Source: Actinomadura macrotermitis (GTDB taxonomy: Bacteria > Actinomycetota > Actinomycetes > Streptosporangiales > Streptosporangiaceae). From it: DNA of 64,000 bases. Of this stretch, positions 58,060 through 64,000 are shown piece after piece. Position numbers and translations under genes: made by a program. How positions within the stretch are numbered: position 1 is the stretch's first letter; each line of letters opens with the position of its first letter. Location: the NCBI RefSeq assembly GCF_009604375.1, contig NZ_WEGH01000002.1:1822073-1886072 (forward strand), read 5' to 3'. Below the pieces are notes generated by a model that was not told the DNA's origin, ran no database searches, and saw nothing but the letters and a program-made list of their open reading frames with translations.

Positions 58060-60134
58060 TCGCGCTGGCGTCGCTGGTCGTCCTGCTGCCGTTCCTGGCG
58101 GCGTTCGCGGGCCTGCTGTTCGGGCCGCGGCTGTCGCGGCTGCTCGGGCCGCGCGTCGTCCGGCCCGTCGAGGGCGGCGGCCCGCGCGCGGACGAGTACG
58201 AGTGGCGCGCGGACGCCGAGCGGGCCGGACGCTCCCCGCTGCGCAACGGGCCCGCGCTGATCGCGTGCGTGCCGATGGCGGTGTCGCTGCTGCTGGCCGC
58301 GATCGTGGCGTTCACGGTATGGCGCGACCCGGGCACCCGGACCGGCACCCTCGCCACGATCCAGACCGGCGCCGTGCCGATCCGCGTCGGGCTGCAGGTG
58401 GACGGCCTCGCCGCCGTCGTCGGGCTGATGGTGTGCTGCGTGGCGCTGGCCGTCCAGCTCTACTCGGTCGCCTACATGGCGAAGGACCCGCGCGTCTCCT
58501 CCTACACCGCGTTCATCTCCATGTTCACCGCCGCGATGCTGCTGGTCGTCTTCGCCCGCGACCTGATGGTGCTGTACGTCGGCTGGGAGATCATGGGCGT
58601 CTGCTCGTACTTCCTGATCGGCCACCACTGGGAGGACCGCGCCAACTCGCGCGCCGCCGTCAAGGCGTTCCTGGTGACGCGGCTCGGCGACGCCGGCTTC
58701 CTGATCGGCATCATCGTGCTGGGCGTCGGCGCCGGGACGTTCGACATCCAGGGCGTCCTCGCCAAGGCGGGAGTGATGCCGCACGCGACGCTGACGGCCG
58801 CCGCCCTGCTGCTGCTGGCGGGCGTCGCGGGCAAGAGCGCGCAGTTCCCGCTGCACACCTGGCTTCCCGACGCGATGGCCGGCCCGACGCCGATCAGCGC
58901 GCTCATCCACGCCGCCACCATGGTCGCCGCCGGAATCTACGTGGTGGCCCGTCTGGACGGCGTGTTCGCGCTGGCCACCGCCGCCCTGGCGGTGCTCGGC
59001 GTGCTCGCGGTGATCTCCATGGTGGGGTCGGCGCTGGCCGCCCTGGCCCAGGACGACCTGAAGCGCGTCCTCGCCTACTCCACCATCAGCCAGCTCGCGG
59101 TGATGGCGGCCGGCCTCGCCGTCGGCGCCAAGTCGGCCGCGCTGTTCCACCTGCTGACGCACGGCGCGTTCAAGGCGCTGCTGTTCTTGTCCGCCGGCTG
59201 CGTGATCTTCGCGGCCGGCTCGAACATGCTGCGCGACTACGGCGGGCTGCGGCAGCGCATGCCGATCACGTTCTGGTCGATGTCGATCGGGTTCGCGGCG
59301 CTGGCGGGGGTCCCGCTGACCAGCGGCTGGTTCTCCAAGGACGCCGTCATCGAGGCTGCCCAGACGGCCGCGCTGCATCCGGGCGAGAGGACGTCCGCCG
59401 GATGGTTCGCCTATGCGCCGCTCAAGGAAGGGCAGACGAGCGGCCACGGGCCCCTCTTCGAGCCAGGGCAGGGCGGCGTTCTGGGGACAGGGCAGGGCGG
59501 AGTACTGCACTCGAGCGGTCTGATCCCGCACCAGGGGCTCCCCTCCGGCGTCGCATGGCTGATCTACCTCGGCCTGCTGCTCACCGTCCTGCTCACCGCC
59601 GCCTACGCGATGCGCGCCTGGCTGATGACGTTCTTCGGCGAGTACCGGGGGAGCGCCGAGCCCGCCGAGGCGCCCAAGCTGATGTCGTGGACGGTCGCGG
59701 TGCTGGCCGTCCCCGCCGCGATCCTCGGGTTCTTCGGCCTCGGCGCCGAGGAGCTGCGCCCGCACGTCGGGTCGGCGCTGATCAGCCTGGCGCTGGTCGG
59801 GTTCGGCGCGGGCGCGATGTACCTGCTGTGGAACCGCGACCCGGCGGCCGACCCGGCGCGGGCGCTCGGCCCCGTCCGGCCCGTGTTCGCCCGCGCCTTC
59901 TACGTGGACGAGCTGTACGCGGCGGTGATCGTGCGGCCGGTCCGGGCGCTCGCCCGCTTCGTGGTGGCGTTCGACGGGCGCGGCATCGACGCCCTCGTCG
60001 TCGGCACCGCGCGCGCCGCGCGCCGCCTCGCCGAACCGCTGCGGCTGCCCCAGAGCGGCAACCCGCAGACCTACCTCACCGGCGTGCTCACCGGAGTCGT
60101 CGTGATCGCGGCCCTGGTGGTGGTCTTCCTGTGA
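58056..60134 (+). CDS. nuoL: NADH-quinone oxidoreductase subunit L (second copy)
   Basis: 692 residues, longer than NuoL of the first cluster. Core motifs: LMVLYVGWEIMGVCSYFLIGHHWE, GPTPISALIHAATMVAAGIYVVARL, DLKRVLAYSTISQLAVMAAGL, LLTHGAFKALLFLSAGCVIF, GWFSKDAVIEAA. It carries an insertion of about 60 residues (59360-59540) after this last motif, with a duplicated GQGGVL unit, before YLGLLLTVLLTAAYAMRAWLMTFFGE. GTG 58056 overlaps nuoK; stop overlaps nuoM. Confidence 0.95.
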   Translation: MIALASLVVLLPFLAAFAGLLFGPRLSRLLGPRVVRPVEGGGPRADEYEWRADAERAGRSPLRNGPALIACVPMAVSLLLAAIVAFTVWRDPGTRTGTLATIQTGAVPIRVGLQVDGLAAVVGLMVCCVALAVQLYSVAYMAKDPRVSSYTAFISMFTAAMLLVVFARDLMVLYVGWEIMGVCSYFLIGHHWEDRANSRAAVKAFLVTRLGDAGFLIGIIVLGVGAGTFDIQGVLAKAGVMPHATLTAAALLLLAGVAGKSAQFPLHTWLPDAMAGPTPISALIHAATMVAAGIYVVARLDGVFALATAALAVLGVLAVISMVGSALAALAQDDLKRVLAYSTISQLAVMAAGLAVGAKSAALFHLLTHGAFKALLFLSAGCVIFAAGSNMLRDYGGLRQRMPITFWSMSIGFAALAGVPLTSGWFSKDAVIEAAQTAALHPGERTSAGWFAYAPLKEGQTSGHGPLFEPGQGGVLGTGQGGVLHSSGLIPHQGLPSGVAWLIYLGLLLTVLLTAAYAMRAWLMTFFGEYRGSAEPAEAPKLMSWTVAVLAVPAAILGFFGLGAEELRPHVGSALISLALVGFGAGAMYLLWNRDPAADPARALGPVRPVFARAFYVDELYAAVIVRPVRALARFVVAFDGRGIDALVVGTARAARRLAEPLRLPQSGNPQTYLTGVLTGVVVIAALVVVFL

Positions 60135-61627
60135 TCTTCCTGTTGATGATGGCGCTCCCGCTGGCCGGGGCGCTCGCGCTGCTCGTCCCCTCGTTCCTGC
60201 CGGGCGAGGACGCGGTCCGCCGGTTCGGCGTCGGCGTCTCGGGCGCGACGCTGCTGGTCGCGCTGTCGGCCCTCACCGCGTTCGACTTCGGCGCGCCCTC
60301 CCGGATGCAGCTGCAGGTGGACCGGGCGTGGGCGCCGTCGATCGGGCTGCGCTTCCACCTCGGCGTGGACGGCATCTCGCTGCCGCTGGTCGTCCTGACG
60401 GCACTGCTGACCTTCCTGTGCTTCCTGTACACGGTGAAGCACCCGCCGCAGGGCGGCCGGATCCGGCTGTTCGTGGCGCTGCTGCTCGTGCTGGAGGTCG
60501 GGCTGCTCGGCACCTTCGTCGCGCTCGACATGGTGCTGTTCTTCGTGTTCTTCGAGGTCGTCCTCATCCCCATGTACGCGGTCATCGCGATCTGGGGCTC
60601 GGGCGAGCGGCGCGCCGCGGCGACCAAGTTCATCCTCTACACGCTGCTCGGCTCGGGCCTGCTGCTGGCCGGGATGCTGCTGGTCGCCGTCAACGCCGGC
60701 ACCCTGGACATGACCGAGCTGGCGCGCCGGCACGGCGCGGGCCTGTCGCACGGCGTGCAGCTCACCGCGTTCGCGCTGATGGGCCTCGGGTTCGCGGTGA
60801 AGGCGCCGATGTGGCCGCTGCACACCTGGCTGCCCGACGCGCACACCGCCGCGCCGACGGCCGGGTCGGTGCTGCTGGCCGGGGTGCTGCTGAAGATGGG
60901 CACCTACGGGCTGATCCGGGTGGCGCTGCCCGCCGCGCCGGACGGCGCCGCGTTCTGGGCACCGTGGCTCGGCCTCTTCGCGGTCGTCGGGATCGTCTAC
61001 GGCGCGCTCGCCTGCCTGGCGCAGCGCGACCTGAAGCGGATGATCGCCTACTCCTCGGTCGGGCACATGGGGTTCGTGCTGCTCGGCATCGCCACGCTGA
61101 CGCCGGTCGGGGTGAACGCGGCGCTGTTCGGCAACATCGCGCACGGCCTCATCACCGGCCTGCTGTTCTTCCTCGCCGGCGCGGTCAAGGACCGCTACGG
61201 CACCGGCGACCTGCGCGAGCTCGGCGGCGGCATGCTCACCACCGCGCCGCGGCTGGCGTCGCTGCTGACCTTCGCCTCGATCGCCAGCCTCGGCCTGCCC
61301 GGCCTGGCCGGGTTCTGGGGCGAGATGCTGGCGCTGCTCGGCGCGTACCGGCCGCACGCCGACCTGCCGCGCGAGACGTTCGTGACGTTCATGGCCGTCG
61401 CCGCGCTCGGCGCGGTGCTGACCGCCGCCTACTTCCTGCGGCTGCTGGCCAAGATCACGCACGGCCCGGTGACGGGGCCGGTCCCGGCGGGCGCGCGCAC
61501 GATCACCGCGTACGAGTACGCGGCGTGGACGCCGCTGATCGCGCTGACCCTGCTGGTCGGCCTCTGGCCGAAGGCGTTGCTGGACGTGACCACCGCGCCG
61601 GTGCGCGCGCTGCTCGGAGGTGGCTGA
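60131..61627 (+). CDS. nuoM: NADH-quinone oxidoreductase subunit M (second copy)
   Basis: 498 residues from GTG 60131. Conserved FHLGVDGISLPLVVLTALLTFLCFLYT, MVLFFVFFEVVLIPMYAVIAIWG (with the functional Glu), FAVKAPMWPLHTWLPDAHTAAPTAGSVLLAG and RDLKRMIAYSSVGHMGFVLLG. Closer to the textbook NuoM than the first-cluster copy. Overlaps at both ends. Confidence 0.95.
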   Translation: MIFLLMMALPLAGALALLVPSFLPGEDAVRRFGVGVSGATLLVALSALTAFDFGAPSRMQLQVDRAWAPSIGLRFHLGVDGISLPLVVLTALLTFLCFLYTVKHPPQGGRIRLFVALLLVLEVGLLGTFVALDMVLFFVFFEVVLIPMYAVIAIWGSGERRAAATKFILYTLLGSGLLLAGMLLVAVNAGTLDMTELARRHGAGLSHGVQLTAFALMGLGFAVKAPMWPLHTWLPDAHTAAPTAGSVLLAGVLLKMGTYGLIRVALPAAPDGAAFWAPWLGLFAVVGIVYGALACLAQRDLKRMIAYSSVGHMGFVLLGIATLTPVGVNAALFGNIAHGLITGLLFFLAGAVKDRYGTGDLRELGGGMLTTAPRLASLLTFASIASLGLPGLAGFWGEMLALLGAYRPHADLPRETFVTFMAVAALGAVLTAAYFLRLLAKITHGPVTGPVPAGARTITAYEYAAWTPLIALTLLVGLWPKALLDVTTAPVRALLGGG

Positions 61628-63111
61628 TGATCCAGGGCATCGACTACGCGGCGGTCGCGCCGCCGCTGATCCTGGCGGTCGCCGCGCTCGGCCTGCTGCT
61701 CGCCGACGCGTTCGACGTGCCGCGCCGCGTCCTCGGCCTGCTGTCGGCCGGGTCCCTGGCCGCCGCGCTGGTGGCGGTGGCGGTGCTGGCCGCCGGCGAC
61801 CGGCGCGCCACGTTCTGCCTGCCCGGCGGGCTGCGCGGCGGCGGCCCGGCGTCGTGCTCCTACGTCTCCGACCGGTTCACCCTGGTCTTCCAGGGGATCG
61901 TGCTGGTCGCCGCGATCGTGGTGGTGCTGCTGTCGCTGCGCGAGATCAGCGACGCGGAGATCCCGGCCGGGGAGTACCACTTCCTGCTGCTCGCCGCGAT
62001 CATCGGGGCGCTCACCCTGGTCGCCGCCCGCGACCTGGTGCTGCTGCTCGTCGCGCTGGAGACGCTGTCGCTGCCGGTCTTCGCGCTGGTCGCGCTGCGC
62101 CGCTACGACGGCGCCGCCACCGAGGCCGCGCTCAAGCTGTTCCTGTTCTCGGTGATCTCCGCCGCGGTGATGCTGTTCGGGATCAGCCTCGTCTACGGCG
62201 CGACCGGCGCCATGCACCTGGACCGGATCGCCCCCGCGCTGCGGAACCTGCCCTCCGACCTGGACCCGGTCGCGGCCGTCGGGGTCGTGCTCGTCCTCGC
62301 CGGGTTCGCGTTCAAGGTCGCCGCGGTCCCGTTCCACTTCTGGGCCCCCGACGTCTACCAGGGCGCCCCGCTGCCCGTCGCGGCGTTCCTGTCGGTGGTG
62401 TCCAAGGCCGCCGGGTTCGCCGGGCTGGTGATCGTCCTAGCGCTCGGCTTCCCCGCCTACGCGCACGTGTGGGGGCCGCTGGTCGGCGTCCTCGCCGCGC
62501 TCACCATGACGCTCGGCAACCTGATGGCGCTGCGGCAGGCCACCGCGATCCGGCTGCTGGCCTGGTCGTCGGTCGCCCAGTCCGGCTACATGCTGGCGCC
62601 GCTGGCGGTGGGTGAGAAGCGGCTGCCCGAGGCCGTCGCCGCCACCACCGCCTACGTCGCCCTGTACGCGGTGATGAACCTCGGCGCGTTCGCCGTCGTG
62701 ATCGGCGCGCGCCGCCGCACCGCCGCCACCCCGTACTACGACACCCTCGCCGACTTCGGCGGCCTGGCCCGCCGCAGCCCGCTCATGGCCGCCGCCCTCG
62801 CCTTCTTCCTGATCTGCCTGGCGGGGCTGCCGCCGGGCGTCATGGGGCTGTTCGCGAAGGTCGTGGTGTTCCGCGCGACGGTCGCGGGCGGCGTGACGTG
62901 GCTGGCCGTCGTCATGGCGGTCAACACCGTGATCGGGCTCTACTACTACCTCGCCTGGGCGGTCCGGCTGTTCGCCGCGCCCGCCGGGCCCGCCTACGAG
63001 ACCTCGCCCGGCCTGCCCGTCCGCGCCGCCGTCGCCGCCGCCTTCGCCGGCTGCGCCGTCCTGTCGGTCGCCCCGCAGCTGATCCTGCAGACGGTCGCCT
63101 CGGTCACCTGA
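61627..63111 (+). CDS. nuoN: NADH-quinone oxidoreductase subunit N (second copy)
   Basis: 494 residues. LVLLLVALETLSLPVFALVALRRYDG, FKVAAVPFHFWAPDVYQGAPLPVAAFLSVVSKAAGF and RLLAWSSVAQSGYML mark the family. ATG 61627 overlaps nuoM stop (TGATG). Last gene of the second cluster, followed by a hairpin and htpX. Confidence 0.95.
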   Translation: MIQGIDYAAVAPPLILAVAALGLLLADAFDVPRRVLGLLSAGSLAAALVAVAVLAAGDRRATFCLPGGLRGGGPASCSYVSDRFTLVFQGIVLVAAIVVVLLSLREISDAEIPAGEYHFLLLAAIIGALTLVAARDLVLLLVALETLSLPVFALVALRRYDGAATEAALKLFLFSVISAAVMLFGISLVYGATGAMHLDRIAPALRNLPSDLDPVAAVGVVLVLAGFAFKVAAVPFHFWAPDVYQGAPLPVAAFLSVVSKAAGFAGLVIVLALGFPAYAHVWGPLVGVLAALTMTLGNLMALRQATAIRLLAWSSVAQSGYMLAPLAVGEKRLPEAVAATTAYVALYAVMNLGAFAVVIGARRRTAATPYYDTLADFGGLARRSPLMAAALAFFLICLAGLPPGVMGLFAKVVVFRATVAGGVTWLAVVMAVNTVIGLYYYLAWAVRLFAAPAGPAYETSPGLPVRAAVAAAFAGCAVLSVAPQLILQTVASVT

Positions 63112-63135
63112 GGCTGGAACGTCCGGCCTGGTCAG

Positions 63136-63167
63136 CCCGTTGACCCTGCGGGGGCGCAGTCAACGGG
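63136..63167 (+). terminator. Hairpin between nuoN2 and htpX
   Basis: CCCGTTGA pairs with TCAACGGG, and inner CTGCG with CGCAG around GGGG; two unpaired C on one side. It ends 14 bp before the htpX start, so it may end the nuo transcript or act as an attenuator in the htpX leader. Confidence 0.7.
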
Positions 63168-63181
63168 AGGGCAGGGGACAG

Positions 63182-64000
63182 GTGCGGTTCAACGGCGCCA
63201 GGACGGCGGCACTGATCGCCGCGCTGTCGGCACTGATGCTCGCGATCGGCTTCGCCTTCGGCGGGCCCGCCGGCCTGCCGGCGGCGCTGATCGTCGCGCT
63301 CGGCGTCAACGGCGCCGCCTACGTCCTCAGCGACCGCATCGCGCTGCGCTCCATGCGCGCGCACCCGGTCGGCGAGGTCGAGGCGCCCGTCCTGTACCGG
63401 CTGGTCCGCGAGCTGTCCACGGCGGCGCGGCAGCCCATGCCGCGGCTGTACGTGTCCGAGACGCTGCAGCCGAACGCGTTCGCCACCGGCCGCAACCCGC
63501 GCAACGCCGCCGTCTGCTGCACCCGCGGCGTGCTGCGGATGCTGGACGAGCGCGAACTGCGCGCCGTCCTCGCGCACGAGCTGGCGCACGTGCACAGCCG
63601 CGACATCCTCATCTCCTCGGTCGCCGCCGCGATCGCCACCGTCATCACCTGCCTGGCCCACCTGGCGGTGTTCCTGCCCGGCCCCTCCGACGACGAGGAC
63701 GGCCCCGGCCTGCTCGGCGCCCTGCTGCTGCTCGTGCTCGGCCCGGTCGCCGCCGCCGTCGTGCAGATGGCGATCAGCCGCACCCGCGAGTTCCAGGCCG
63801 ACGCCGCCGGCGCCCGCCTCACCGGCGACCCGCTCGCGCTGGCGAGCGCGCTGCGCAAGCTGGAGGCGGGCACCCGGGCGATGCCGCTGCCGCAGGACCC
63901 CGAGCTGGCCACCACCAGCGCCCTGATGATCGCCGATCCGTTCCGCGGCATCGGGATCGGCCGGCTGTTCTCCACCCACCCGCCGACCGCCGAGCGCATC
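63182..64000 (+). CDS. htpX: HtpX-like M48 zinc metalloprotease (3' end outside window)
   Basis: Open from GTG 63182 (AGGGGACAG upstream) to the window edge, 273 codons visible. Two N-terminal TM helices (LIAALSALMLAIGFAFG; LPAALIVALGVNGAAYVLS), then RLYVSETLQPNAFATGRNPRNAAVCCTRGVLRML, catalytic HELAH (132-136), a further hydrophobic pair, and the third zinc ligand Glu in REFQADAAGA. Membrane quality-control protease degrading damaged membrane proteins. Only a few tens of residues should be missing at the C-terminus. Confidence 0.94.
   Translation, partial: MRFNGARTAALIAALSALMLAIGFAFGGPAGLPAALIVALGVNGAAYVLSDRIALRSMRAHPVGEVEAPVLYRLVRELSTAARQPMPRLYVSETLQPNAFATGRNPRNAAVCCTRGVLRMLDERELRAVLAHELAHVHSRDILISSVAAAIATVITCLAHLAVFLPGPSDDEDGPGLLGALLLLVLGPVAAAVVQMAISRTREFQADAAGARLTGDPLALASALRKLEAGTRAMPLPQDPELATTSALMIADPFRGIGIGRLFSTHPPTAERI

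Overview
The window is very GC-rich actinobacterial chromosome. Two copies of complex I genes, a heptaprenyl-type diphosphate synthase beside nuoN (menaquinone respiration), a conservon (cvnB-C-D), XRE/DUF397 remnants, F420-type oxidoreductases and GTG-rich, tightly overlapping operons suggest a streptomycete-like or Thermomonosporaceae (Actinomadura-like) organism. The genus is an inference; no rRNA or other taxonomic marker is present.

Layout. 1-5.9 kb: the end of a housekeeping nuo operon (nuoL-M-N) and a polyprenyl diphosphate synthase. 5.9-9.4 kb: an Rpn/PD-(D/E)XK-like protein and a conservon whose sensor kinase gene has decayed. 9.6-12.3 kb: an orphan class II terpene cyclase led by coupled small ORFs, and a small secreted protein. 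12.3-17.3 kb: rarD and msrA; the 3' end of msrA is split by a 3-kb insert bounded by 16-bp direct repeats and carrying an NLR-like NTPase-TPR protein plus a two-TM partner, both bearing a RHIM-like IQIG motif. 17.5-23.6 kb: degraded accessory DNA with an F420 oxidoreductase, a broken XRE regulator with DUF397 and ATPase remnants, orphan immunity-type genes (SUKH, Imm51-like), and a TnpB element that has replaced the middle of a serine hydrolase gene. 23.6-27.5 kb: a MacAB-like export operon. 27.5-34.8 kb: small enzymes, a MarR regulator, azlCD with an XRE-cupin regulator and a four-site operator array, a patatin, a thioesterase and a tiny Pro/Arg-rich peptide gene. 35-45.4 kb: an ABC system whose ATPase is fused to a secreted hydrolase, a TetR/MFS/YceI locus, oxidoreductase and hydrolase genes, and a SecDF-P1-like membrane protein. 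45.5-48.4 kb: korAB. 49-51.5 kb: two membrane-anchored surface proteins. 51.7-63.1 kb: a second nuo cluster (A,B,C,H,I,J,K,L,M,N) with no nuoD, E, F or G, split by an SDR gene and a helix-hairpin-helix gene. It ends at a terminator and htpX, which runs off the window.

The strongest lead for an undescribed system is the 3-kb msrA insert. It pairs an NLR-like ATPase (identical TPR repeats as a possible sensor) with a tiny membrane protein, linked by a shared amyloid/RHIM-like motif, in a mobile-looking cargo unit with no recombinase. Other notable points: tandem duplication of stop-start junctions in two separate operons (nuoL/nuoM and azlC/azlD), each leaving coupled mini-ORFs; a shared 17-bp palindrome upstream of two oxidoreductase genes 12 kb apart; and the TnpB/omega-RNA locus.
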